DNA of 64,000 nt from Auricularia sp. M13. Taxonomy: Eukaryota; Basidiomycota; Agaricomycetes; Auriculariales; Auriculariaceae. The position numbers and the translations under genes were made by a program. Below the pieces are notes generated by a model, which saw nothing but the letters and a program-made list of their open reading frames with translations, did not search any database and was not told where the DNA came from. The stretch is taken from contig CM073201.1 in the NCBI GenBank assembly GCA_037042915.1, positions 1,984,001 through 2,048,000 on the forward strand, written 5' to 3'. This document shows, one piece after another, positions 22,404-32,496 of the stretch. The stretch's first letter is position 1. Every line of letters begins with the position of its first letter.

Positions 22404-24136
22404 ATGGAGCGCGTCCAGTTTCAGCAGGAGCAGATGCTCCCGGAGCTCAAAGACCTCGAAGAAAAGGGCGTCTTTACAAAGGTGCGCTTTATTGTTCGTT
22501 GAATTGTCATTTATTCATTGTTTTTCAGCAAGAAATCAAGCAAATCCTCAAGAAACGGACCGCGTTCGAAATGGCGCTCGTACGGCGCGTCGCAAAAAAA
22601 TCCGACTACGTGCAGTATCTGGGATACGAAATGCAGCTCGAGACGCTGCGCCGGAAACGCGTCAAGCGGCTCAGTACGTCCTGCGCGTGCGCGCACAACG
22701 GCTGCCAACAATTTCCGTTCTGCAGAACTCAACAGCCACAAGAAGACCATCTCCGACTACGCGCTCGTCCGTCGGCAGCTGCACATATTTGAGCGCGCGC
22801 TCGGCAAGTTCAAGGACGACGTCGGGCTCTGGGTGCAGTACATCCGCCTCGCCCAGCGCGAGGGCGCGCGCACGCTCGCGGGCAAAATCTGCGCACGGTA
22901 CGCATATATTCCATCTGCATGCGCCTATCAATATAGCCGGCTGAAGTTACGCTTGTGCTCTATGACTCCTGTTGTGCTCATCTTGCGGCTCCTCGCTGGC
23001 AATCCTGGGCAATGCATCTCTACTGATCGGCACTCCATACCGCCCATCTCGCATCTTCATCGCTGTATCGCGCCCCGACCTGGCCCTCACTGCCACGCAC
23101 GCACGAACGTGGGTCCTTGGCGTTTGCTGCATGTGCTCCGCGGCCACAGAGCGCTGCGGTTGCATCCCAATGTTCCGGCGCTCTATGTGCTCGCCGCTTC
23201 CCACGAGCTCACCCATCTGTCTCCGGCGACCGCGCGCACGCTGCTGCAGCGCGGGCTGCGTATCAACGCGGAGAGCATCGATCTGTGGCGCGAGTACGTC
23301 CGCATGGAGCTCGGCTACGTTGAGAGCCTGCGAAGACGGTGGGAAACGCTGGGGGTGCCATCCTCAGGCGAGCGACAAGAAGAGGGGCAGGATAACGGCG
23401 AAGAGAGCGAATCGGCAAGACAAATGGTGCTCGATGGCGAGATTGTTCGGACGGTTATCGCGAACGCGGCCAAAGGTAGGCTATCTCTGAGTCCTTACCC
23501 CGCAACGGGCGTGTGATCACTGACGCGGTTCCCCGTCGCGCGCGCGCAGCGGTGCCGCAGATAGAGCTGTTCGAGGCGCTGCAGGAGGTGCTGCTGTCGC
23601 ACCCCTGGAGGATCCGGCACGGCATGATGGAGCACTTGCACGCGTGCCTTGACGCGGCGCCAGAGAGCGTGCGGGGGAGTGCGCGGGCGGCGAAACTTCG
23701 CGCGACGCGGCGGCTGGGCGCGGAGCTGCGCGGGGCCGAGCTCGTGGAGCGGCTGGGCGAGGCCAGCGCGGCGCTGGCCGGCGAAGCGCGCGCACGGGGC
23801 GGGGCGAAGCCTCGGCGATCTTTGCGGACTTTGCGGCATTCTGGTGCGGCGCTCATGACGATAAGAAGGGCGCAGGCGAACTCGTGGACGCGAATCTCGT
23901 GAGTGGGGTGTTGCCAACGGTGGCGATCCTTGGTGGTCTTCGATTTGCGATATTGAATGATAGCCCCGCAGCGCGAGTTTCTGGTCGCGAGCCTGGAGAA
24001 GACGCTGCGTGCATGTGGGAGAGGGAGCGCGCGGTCAGCGCTGGAGACGCACGTGCGGCTGGTTGGGGAGAGTGTCGGGGACGGTGAGCGGGCTGGGCGG
24101 ATCCGTGCGCGGTACGGGCTGGGTGGAGCCGAGTGA
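22404..24136 (+). CDS. UTP6: U3 small nucleolar RNA-associated protein 6
   Basis: The N-terminus MERVQFQQEQMLPELKDLEE followed by QEIKQILKKRTAFEMALVRR is the signature start of Utp6, a HAT/TPR-repeat subunit of the UTP-B subcomplex of the small-subunit processome that processes 18S pre-rRNA. HAT-like repeats follow: KKTISDYALVRRQLHIFERA, LRLHPNVPALYVLAASHELT, and INAESIDLWREYVRMELGYV. A 250-base intron at about 22898-23148 splits the second repeat. In the last third the frame changes once: ERLGEASAALAGEARA is in one frame and EASAIFADFAAFWCGAH in the next, consistent with one missing G in the G-rich run near 23800. The gene ends RIRARYGLGGAE at 24136, about 430 residues in all. It may be truncated if the shift is real. 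Confidence 0.85.
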
Positions 24137-24137
24137 A

Positions 24138-24235
24138 GGAAGCCGGGTATTATAATAATATTAGTTCTAAATATCTTTTCTACAGGTTGAGACGGTTGAG
24201 ACGGCAGTAGGAAGCCGGGTATTATAATATTAGTA
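24138..24235 (+). repeat. Direct repeat with AT-rich cores
   Basis: GGAAGCCGGGTATTATAATA occurs at 24138 and again at 24210; both copies continue into TTAGT, with three extra bases (ATA) in the first. A small tandem (GGTTGAGAC twice) lies between. The repeats sit just after the UTP6 stop codon and could shape its 3' end. Spacing is about 72 bases. Confidence 0.7.
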
Positions 24236-24568
24236 GTGAATATTCATTGTACGGTAACGGTAGAACAGAACGGGGAGGCTGTGGTGCAGGCTATGGCGGT
24301 AGCATGTGCACGCGGGAGTGGTGTCAAATAAACCATCTGGCTGGCAGGCCACGCGGTTCTTTGCCCCTTCCTTCCACGCGCGCGCGTTAGTATAGTAGGC
24401 GAGCGTCGCCGGCCCTTTTCCTCTCTCTCTCTCCGCCCCCACGCCCGCCGCCCCGCCCGCCGCTGCCGACACCGCCGCCGTGCTGAGAGAGGGAGGAAGG
24501 CTACCAGCGGTTGTGCCCCGCCGCAAAGCCCGCCCGCCCGCACGGCCGCCGCCCCGCCCTCGCCCAGG
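24236..24568. other. Intergenic, GC-rich promoter of the kinase gene
   Basis: A strongly C/G-rich stretch with a pyrimidine run (CTCTCTCTC near 24422) before the kinase start. No other feature. Confidence 0.4.
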
Positions 24569-27349
24569 ATGCTGCAGTACCCGCACTCGCACCTCGTCGT
24601 CCCCCTCCGCCCGCTCCACAAGCCCCCGCCCCAGCCCCGATATGTCCGTCCTCAGACCCCGCCCCAGCGCCTGCCCACCCCGCCGCTGAGCCCGCTGCCC
24701 GTCGCGCCCTCGACCCGCTCAGCCCGCTCAACCCACGAGGCCCACGACGTCCTCGCCCCGGGCGACATCGTTGGCGCAGGCGTCGTCCTCAACGGCGAGC
24801 TCATCGCAGAGGTCGAGCTGCCCGTCGCGCCGGACGCCCCCGCCAAGGCCCCGCCCGCCGACCTGCCCGCGCAGCAGTTCGAGGTCGTCCGCAAGCTCGG
24901 CTCGGGCTCCTACGCCGTCGTCTATCTCGTGCGCGAGTACTTTGGCCCGCCGTCCCCTGCCCACGACGATCTGCTCCCGGCGGGCGAGATGGAGCTCGAC
25001 GACGGCTCCCCCGCCGCCCAGCCCAAGCCCCGCTACGGCCGCGAGTTCGCCATCAAGTGCTTGTCCAAGGCGAATCATGACTCCACCCAGGCCCAGCTCC
25101 TCGAGGTAACTTTGAACATCCAGACTCGCGCGCGCGATAAGCTGAACCCCGCCTGCAGGCAACTGTCCACCAGTCGCTTCCTGTACATCCAAACATCGTT
25201 ACCCTCTACCGCACGCTCGAGACGCCCACCCTTCTGCTTCTTGTCCTCGAGTCCGTGCCCGGCGAGGACCTGTTCTACTTTCTCGAGCAGGCCCGCGACC
25301 AACATGTTGAACAAGACCCACACGCTCCTTCATATGATCTTTCTGTCACACCTCCCACTCCCTCGCTGCTCTCGTCCTACCAGCCCGCCCAGCTGCTCTC
25401 CCACGGCCGGCTCCGTCTAATCGCCTCCATGTTCGCACAAATGTGCGACGCCGTCGCTGCCTGCCATGCCGCGGGCGTCGCCCATCGCGACATCAAGCCG
25501 GAAAACTTCATCGTCACCGACGGCTGGGTCGACGGCCCCGACGGCCGCAAAGAACGCCGCGTCGTCGTCAAGCTCACCGACTTTGGTCTCGCCACCACGG
25601 ACATCGAGTCTGCCGACATGGAATGCGGCAGCGCGCCCTACATGAGCTATGGTGCGCCGCTATGGCGCCATGTTCGCTCATCGATCGCGCTCATGTGAAT
25701 CCCGCTGCAGAATGTAGAAACAACCTCGCGCCCACGTATTTTCCGCGTCCCGCAGACGTCTGGTCCCTGGGTATCGTGCTTATCAACATGTACGCTTCCG
25801 GCCGCGTCTTCTCACACCCCGCGTTGTCCCGCCAACTAATTGCACATTCGCCCTCCCAAACAGGCTGTACCATCGCAATCCTTGGTCAGATACCTCCGTG
25901 GGCGCATGTTCTGCCTTCGAGTTCTTCCTCGAGCGCCCTGTCGACTTCTTCCTCGCGGGCTTCGACGGCATGACCCGCGTTGTCGCCGAGTTTCTCGCAG
26001 AGTCCGTGTTCTGCATTCTCGACTCGCCAGACGACACCCGCCGTATCTCGCCTCGTGAGTTTGGCCAGTGGGTCAAGGACCTGCCGCAGTTGATGGGCGT
26101 CCGCCGGCCGGCGCAACCCACGCCTCCCATCGACACGTCTTCGTCGACGGACTTGCCGCAGCGTCGCCAGCGGAAACGCGGTGCGCGCAAGGGCAAGGGT
26201 GCCTCGGCAGCACGCGATGCTGTCGAGGCGCGCCATCCCCGAACGACCGTCTGGATGATCTGGCGAGTCGCAGTCAGGACCTGGCGCGCGAGTTGTCGCG
26301 GTTGTCGACGCGCTCGTCTACGAACTCGATGGCGTCGAGCTTGCGGCCACCGCCGCCGCCAGTGCCGCCGCTGCCCAGTCCGCAACGCAAGTCGAGCCGG
26401 TGGCCGTTCAGCCTCAAGAAGCAGAGCGCGCCCCCGTCGGCCTTGTCAGAACCCGTGGAGATCGACGAGCCGGAGCCGTCGCGGCAGATGTCGGCCACGG
26501 TGAGCAACGTGAGCAACCTCATCATGGGCCTGAGCGCGCCACCGCCCGACCAGGACCGCGACCGTGGCCGGCGACGGGACCGCGAGACTGCCTCGGACTT
26601 CAACCCGGGACTGCTGAGCCCGCGTTCGCCCGACTGGTCGCAGAGTCGCGGGCCCGACAGCAGGCGAAACGTGTCCCCGCTGAGCACGCGCTCGCGTGGG
26701 GCAGCGGCGTCCACGCTGGGACCGAGCTTCCATTCTGCCAACTGGCGCAATTCGATGAGCTCGAGCGCGAGCAGCGTCATCACGGGCTCGCAGTACACCC
26801 GGTTCAGCAACTCGAGCATCCACAGCGTGTCGACCGCAAACACGTCCTTGTCCAATTCGAGTTGGCGCACTGGGCCCTCGACGCCGTCCGTGCACGACAA
26901 GTCCGGCAAGCCGCCCCTCCGGCGGCCGTCCAACATCAAGGGTATGTTATTGCTCTTTAGCCTCGACTGCCGGCCGAAAATATTCTGACGCTGGCCGCTT
27001 TCTAGACATGAGTGGCATCCCTTGGGAGTTGCACGAGCTTCCGCGGCAGTGTCATCTTGACCCGCAAGGCTATACCTTCGGTCATCCGCCACAGCCCAAG
27101 AAGGCTCGCGGGCCCGGCGCGAGCTCGCTTTCCACGATCTCCGAGGGCCGTAATGGCAACAGCAGCAGCGCAGCTGCAGGCACTCCGCCGAAGCTGACGG
27201 TCTACACGCAGGCAGAGGCATCGATTAGTTCCACTGGCCTCTCGCCACCGCAGTCTCCTGATGCGACCAACGCTGACGGCACTCCGCGCAAGGTCAACAA
27301 GGGGCAGATCACCGCGCTGGCCAAGATGCTTTCGGCCCTCAAGAGATGA
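24569..27349 (+). CDS. Ser/Thr protein kinase, Ksp1/Ran1-like, with long disordered tail
   Basis: About 860 residues. A Pro-rich N-terminus precedes a kinase domain with P-loop LGSGSYAVVYLV, VAIK-type lysine in REFAIKCLSKA, catalytic loop HRDIKPENF, DFGLAT in place of the strict DFG-x-APE context, and activation segment ECGSAPYMSYE followed by RPADVWSLGIVLINM. Inserts lie between subdomains II and III and after VI. This layout resembles the Ran1/Ksp1/Sks1 group, which acts in nutrient and meiosis control in yeasts. The C-terminal 400 residues are Ser/Arg/Pro-rich. One frame change occurs near 26238: KRGARKGKGASAARDAVEA is in one frame and NDRLDDLASRSQDLARELS in another, explained by one missing C in CCCC at 26237-26240. 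A 29-base intron would also restore phase but is implausibly short. Confidence 0.82.
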
Positions 27350-28749
27350 TGGGTCTTACTCGCCAGCTCACTGCCCCTGCGCGGTTTAGCAGATTTTCCG
27401 CTGTGTCTTGATCATACTGGATTGTGCCTTGTTTCTACCTGCCGGTCTCTCTCGCATCTGCATCATGCCGCCGGGCATGCAGTCATCTTTTCCCGCCTTT
27501 CTTTGAGAGCGAGGCGATTACATTTTTTTTTACCCTTCCACCTTCTTGTTCACCCCGCCTCGTTCTCGCCGTGTCTTGGTCGTCGCGCACTCGCACTCGG
27601 TTGAAGTCAAATGTTTAATCCGCGTGTCTTTGCACCCTTACCCCACTCGCGCCGAAGTTCGTTTTGTTGTGTCGCCACTCCTGCACTCACGCCCCATCGT
27701 CCACCGCAACCGCACCCCTCATCCACCCCGGCTGGCCCACCCGCGTCGCGAAATTCGGACTCGTAGCGCCCGCGTCGCGCGTTCGCCGCCGCTCACCCCA
27801 TCCCAACACCCCCCTCGGCCCTGCACCATAGTACCCGCACTCGTCCTCCTTGTCCGTCTTAGAATTCCATAGCGTACAGTATCACCCCGGCCGCTTTCGT
27901 CCCACCCCCCAATGTGCTTCTACAACGCCTGCCTGCCCGCCCGAATGCAATGTCCAACCTCAACAACCCGCTCAAAGACCGCCCTCGCATGCTTGCAATT
28001 CGTGCTGCCACGCCGCTCTGTGTGTGTTCTCACGCTTACATGGACAGTCGTAGGAAGGCTTTTTGTTTTGTTCTTTGCTCCCCTTGCTCCCGCTTCGCTT
28101 CTTGCCGCCGTTTTACTTTTTTTTTTTTACTTTTCCCCTCCTTGCTGATGATGTGGGCCGCCCGTGTGTAAGATTGACAGTTCTGGTAGTTCCCCGTTTT
28201 TATGCTGCGAGGTGTCGTCGTCCGCTGACTGTGCCGAGTAGTGCTGTAATTCTATCACGGCGTATGCGAGTGCGCTTTTCGTGCTATAAATATAAGTCTT
28301 GCACCCCCTCCTGGATCCCGCCCAGAACCGGCCGCTCGCGCAATATTTATGCACGCTTACGGCCTGGGGCATGTGCGACACAGGGTCCTGAACGGCGTTG
28401 GGATCTGTCTGAGCCGGCGAGCGAGGACTGCGCTGGTCATGTCAAACCGGCGCGCGCACGTGTGTGGCTGTCGTAATAATTCATGGTGGCGGCAGGTCGA
28501 CTGCGACTCGAGCGTGGGCAAGGGCACGGAAAGTCGCTTGCAGTTGGCTAGTGCTACAGGATTACGGAATGCTGGCAGCACTGTGCGGGAGACCGGGAGC
28601 GGAAACGAGGAGAGCGATAGAAACAGACGCGTGGAAACTGAGGCTGGAGATTGAAGAGGGCACAGCGGCGTGATCATGATGCAAGACGGAAAGAACAAGA
28701 AGATGGCTTCAGGGGGTAAACGGAGGAAGGAGGAAGGGAAGAGGCTTGG
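27350..28749. other. Gene-poor 1.4 kb, pyrimidine-rich
   Basis: C/T-rich sequence downstream of the kinase with runs of T (27530s, 28120s) and several overlapping short frames of low complexity. It may hold long 3' untranslated regions of the two convergent genes. A TATAAATA at about 28285 has no gene behind it that I can support. Confidence 0.5.
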
Positions 28750-29878
28750 TTATGTATCGTCTATTCGCCGACGGTGGCGCGGGCGCGGGCTGTCGTCCAG
28801 CATGGCGGCCTCGACGCCGTCGCGGAGCACGGAGCGCTTTTCGCGGCGGACGACGTCGATCGTGCACGGCGACTCGCGCTGCTTGGAGTTCATCGCGGCG
28901 AACGCGGCCGCCTGCTCGAGCGTCGGCTGCGCGGACGGGCCTGGCGCGGGCGCGGGCGGGTGCAGGCCCCTGAGCACGGTGGCGGGGCTCGCGGCCTCGA
29001 GCGCGTTGTCGGCGTCGTCGGACGAGGCGCAGGAGGACGAGCGCGAGTGGGACCTGGATCGCGAGCGCGACGAGGCCTGCTTGATTCCTCGTTCTCGACC
29101 TCGACGTCGACGTCGCTGTCCGAGGACGCGTCCGCGAGCTTGAACGCGCCGGGGACACTGTATGAGCGCACGAGACTGACGTAGTAGGTCTGGAGATGCT
29201 CGCGCGTGCACTGGCCGGGGATGCAATCAGTCTGTGAACCCGGAATGTATGCGGGCGGCTGACAGTCAGGTTCCAGTCGATGAAGGCCAGGAACTCGCGC
29301 TCGAGCAGGTTGAGCTCCTCGACGTGGGCGCCGCCAACCTGGGCGTAGTGGCTGTTGGTGCAGAAGACATCGCAGAGCGCCTTGGAGGATACGGCGACGG
29401 AGGTGATGATGAAGCGGTGGACGGTCAGCGACGAGATGACGAACTGCGGCTTGCGGGCGCAGATTTCCTCGATGTAGTGCAGCGTGATGAGCAGGCAGGA
29501 CTTCTGCAAGCCGGTGTCAGCGAGAGCCGCCGAGCACGGACGAACGTGCGCGCCGACCTCGACCTTCGTGTACCGCACAATCCGGCGCAGATAGTCGAGC
29601 ACGGAGATGTCGGCCGCCGCGCTCGAGTGGAACCGGGTCAGGGCCTCTCTGCAGGCGGCCGTCAGCACATGGAACGCAGCGGCGGGCGGGGAGCGAGACT
29701 GACGGCGAGAGCGGGATGTTGTCATTGATCGCGATGACCCGCTGCAACATGTCCGCTGCGAGAGCGCTCAGCGACAGCGACGGCGGCGGGGCTCAGGCTT
29801 TGCGCACGGACCTATGAGGACGACGAGCGAGTCAATGTCTGCATCCTCGAACTTGTGCGGGAGTTCCACCGTGTCCAT
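28750..29878 (-). CDS. PHO80-like cyclin (Pcl family)
   Basis: Minus-strand gene starting MDTVELPHKFEDADIDSLVV at 29878, then ADMLQRVIAINDNIPLS. The cyclin box reads TRFHSSAAADISVLDYLRRI, KSCLLITLHYIEEICARK, LTVHRFIITSVAVSSKALCD and VEELNLLEREFLAFIDWNL, which is the PHO80-like (Pcl) fold that partners Pho85-type CDKs in phosphate and nutrient signalling. The C-terminal exon continues CTREHLQTYYVSLVRSYSVP and an acidic stretch SSDSDVDVEVENE. The frame then shifts: the downstream coding frame has SSRSRSRSHSRSSSCASSDD and ends with REKRSVLRDGVEAAM and RHRRRIDDT. One missing base near 29087 explains it; an improbable 35-base intron is the alternative. Confidence 0.85.
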
Positions 29879-30172
29879 GCATCATAAGCGGGAAGCGATC
29901 CGACGGCACCAAGCACGCACATACAACGCCTGCTGCTCTTGTCCCTCCGACCCGTCGTCCTTTTTCTCTTTATAACTGCATACAATTTAAATTCCCTGTG
30001 TATATATGCGTAGAAATTGAGTGTAAATCATGCGAAAATCCCAGATGGCCCAGTGCAACGTCGCAGTGTGTCTGTACAGATGCGGCCGGAAGTAAACCTT
30101 GGTTCCGTTCTCATCAAAACCTTTCTCCATCCTCTCATCCCTTACTCGTCCTCGACCTCCCGCCCTTCGCCA
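29879..30172. promoter_or_regulatory. Divergent promoter region, cyclin and RPL12
   Basis: A 294-bp segment between the start codons of two divergent genes. A TATATA at 29999-30006 lies about 170 bases before the RPL12 ATG. Confidence 0.35.
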
Positions 30173-30840
30173 TGCCGCCCAAGATCGTGCGTGCCTGCGC
30201 CCGGCGCCCATTGCCCCGTACTCACACGCCCCGCGCAGGACCCCAACGAAATCCGCATCCTCCACTTGCGTGTCACGGGCGGTGAGGTCGGTGCTTCGTC
30301 CGCGCTTGCGCCCAAAATCGGTCCTCTGGGTCTGGTCAGTGCTTGTGTCTTGCAGTGTGTTTCTTGCTACCCTGACACTGTGTACGCGTGCGCGCAGTCG
30401 CCCAAGAAAGTCGGTGAAGACATCGCAAAGGCGACCGGCGCATGGAAGGGCCTCCGCGTCACCGTCCAGCTGACGATCCAGAACCGTCAAGCAGCCGTCT
30501 CCGTCGTCCCGTCCGCCAGCTCGCTCGTCATCCGCGCACTGAAGGGTTCGTACATATATAATACATCTACCGCCTATGCTCCATTGCTCACTGACCCGCA
30601 GAGCCGCCGCGCGACCGGAAAAAGGAAAAGAACATCAAGCACAGCGGCAACATCCCCTTCGACGAGATCGTGGACATTGCCCGGACGATGAAGCCCAAGT
30701 CGCTCGCGCGCACGCTCGCCAACTGCGTCAAGGAGATCCTTGGCACCGCCCAGTCCGTCGGCTGCACCATCGACGGCAAGCCGCCGCACGACATCATCGA
30801 GGCCATCGACTCGGGCGACATCACCGTGCCCGACGAGTAA
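30173..30840 (+). CDS. RPL12: 60S ribosomal protein L12 (uL11)
   Basis: Four exons encode about 165 residues, the usual length. The sequence begins MPPKI, then [91 protein letters not shown] and ends with [20 protein letters not shown]. It is the uL11 protein of the GTPase-associated centre of the large subunit, next to the P-stalk. Every splice junction is in phase. As expected for a ribosomal protein gene, the first exon is very short (five codons). Confidence 0.97.
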
Positions 30841-31002
30841 CCGCGCAGCGTGCTGGGCATGGAAAAGGCTGCATGCATGCAATGTTATGGATACATATGC
30901 GTGTGCCGCCAAATGCACTCATGGCTACTGTATGGGGCGAGCGACCGTTTTATATTGCTTTCGAATTTCATGCATGCGTCGAGTGTGAGAATACAGCAAG
31001 GC

Positions 31003-32401
31003 TCAACGCCCGACGAGACCGCGGATGCGCCACATCCCCTCGACGCGCGAGAGCTGAGTGCACGGTCAATCCTCTGCGTTGGTGAATCCGGAGAACACCT
31101 ACAAACTCCATGAAGCCTGGCTCGCGAATAACTTCGCCGACTGCACGTTCGAGCTGCGGTGTGGTCAGTTGATACAAGGCTGGAACTTCTCGAAGGGTGG
31201 CCAGGATGGAGTCGGCAGGTGTAGCAGTTGAACTGGGTGCTGGGGCAGGCGCCTGTTCAACAACAGAGTTTGTGGGACCTGAAGCACTTGGAAAGTCGTA
31301 GCAGTAGTCGTTGGAGCGAAGGATGGTACAGCAACATCTGACACAGTTCGAACAGGAGCGTTCGTTGGAAGGGTCGGAACAGGGGGAGCAGCAGTAGCAG
31401 ATATATCAGTCGAAAAGGCAGATGCAGCAGAATCTAGCTCTGAGATGCTACGAGTCAGTTCAGCCGCTGTAACGGGAGCAGGCATGGCAAGAGACACATG
31501 GCGCTGGAGAGGAGCAGGCGGTTGCGGGGCCGGACTCGAGTCAACCATCTGGGAAGCAGAGTCAAAGACAAAGTCCATCTGCGAGTCTTCTTGATGATAG
31601 GCCATGGTACTAGGATGCAAGGATGCTGCACGGGAGACAGGACGCTGGGAGGAAGACGAAGAAGAGGGTGCTGGAGAAGAGCTCATGTGCATGGGAGCAA
31701 ATGCAGGCGTGGTCTGACGAAACTGCGGATGAAAGGTCGGACGGAGAACGGTCGACGGCGTCCTCGTCATCAGCACCTGGCGCTTCGCAGGTGGAGGACC
31801 CATCGTCGGCGCAGCGTTATTCGGGCGCGAGGCTGGTTCCTCCTTGCAAGGACAGAATCGCCCGAGCACTGCGACGAATTGCGACGCGTCAGACGCGTCC
31901 TGGAAGCGCACTTGGATCTGGTTGAACGACTGCACGGCGGAGATAAACACGCATTACGAGCGACGACGACGACGCGCAGTCTTACGGGCTGGGAGCTGGG
32001 CGGGAGCGAGAGCGGGTGCATGTAGCGTATGCCGACAATACTGCCGCTGTAGACTGCGCGCAGCGGCCTGATTTGCAGCGGCGACGGGCTGAAGTTCGAA
32101 AAGGACAGCAGATCAAGCTCTTCCTGCCAGACAGTCAGCTCATTGCCAGGCTCTGCGCCGCCAGTTAGGAACAAACGAGAGTGATCTCGCCGCGCCCAGT
32201 AGAAGAGTCTCTGCGCCAGACGACGCTCAGATTGGCGGCGTTGACGGAGCCGTCGGGCGCGGCAGACACGGCGAGCGAGATGAGCAGCGTCGGCGAGGCC
32301 CAGTGCACCCAGTCCGCCTGCGAGCCGTCGCTCCTGCGCGACTTGCTGGAGAATTTGGCGAGCGTGAGCTCGGTGGTGGTGTGCGTGTGCGTGACGGGCA
32401 T
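31003..32401 (-). CDS. REC114: Candidate meiotic recombination protein Rec114
   Basis: About 400 residues. The N-terminal half looks like a PH-like fold: THTTTELTLAKFSSKS, WVHWASPTLLISLAVSA, AANLSVVWRRDSSTGRGEIT, ELTVWQEELDLLSFSNFSPS, YSGSIVGIRYMHPL and QIQVRFQDASDASQFVAVLG. A long Ser/Pro/Ala-rich linker follows. The C-terminal helical motif reads LYQLTTPQLERAVGEVIREP, then GFMEF and, after a 50-base intron, LSRVEGMWRIRGLVGR. A PH-like N-terminus, disordered centre and short C-terminal helix bundle is the architecture of Rec114, which with Mei4 promotes Spo11 breaks. Two frame corrections are needed, near 32174 (GTTTG to LVLFLTGG) and 31293 (TTTCC to TFPSASG), both of the missing-base type. 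Assignment rests on remembered motifs, hence moderate confidence. Confidence 0.6.
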
Positions 32402-32496
32402 GGCAGTGAGCAAGCAAGGTTCGGGAGCGACAAGTTCGGCGCAGAGCCGGCCATGTCCCTCTCGCTGCCACCGTCACCACCCGCCGGGCTCTGGCG

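Noticed and set aside
21308-22792. 494-codon open frame on the plus strand
   Set aside because: Antisense shadow of the GC-rich disordered gene at 20741-22247 running into UTP6; Arg/Gly-rich with no domain.
26200-26245. 29-base intron in the kinase and 35-base intron in the cyclin
   Set aside because: They would restore frame but are far shorter than the 50-60 bases seen elsewhere and have poor donors; a missing base is simpler.
26274-27221. 315-codon minus-strand frame
   Set aside because: Antisense to the Ser-rich tail of the kinase; no motif.
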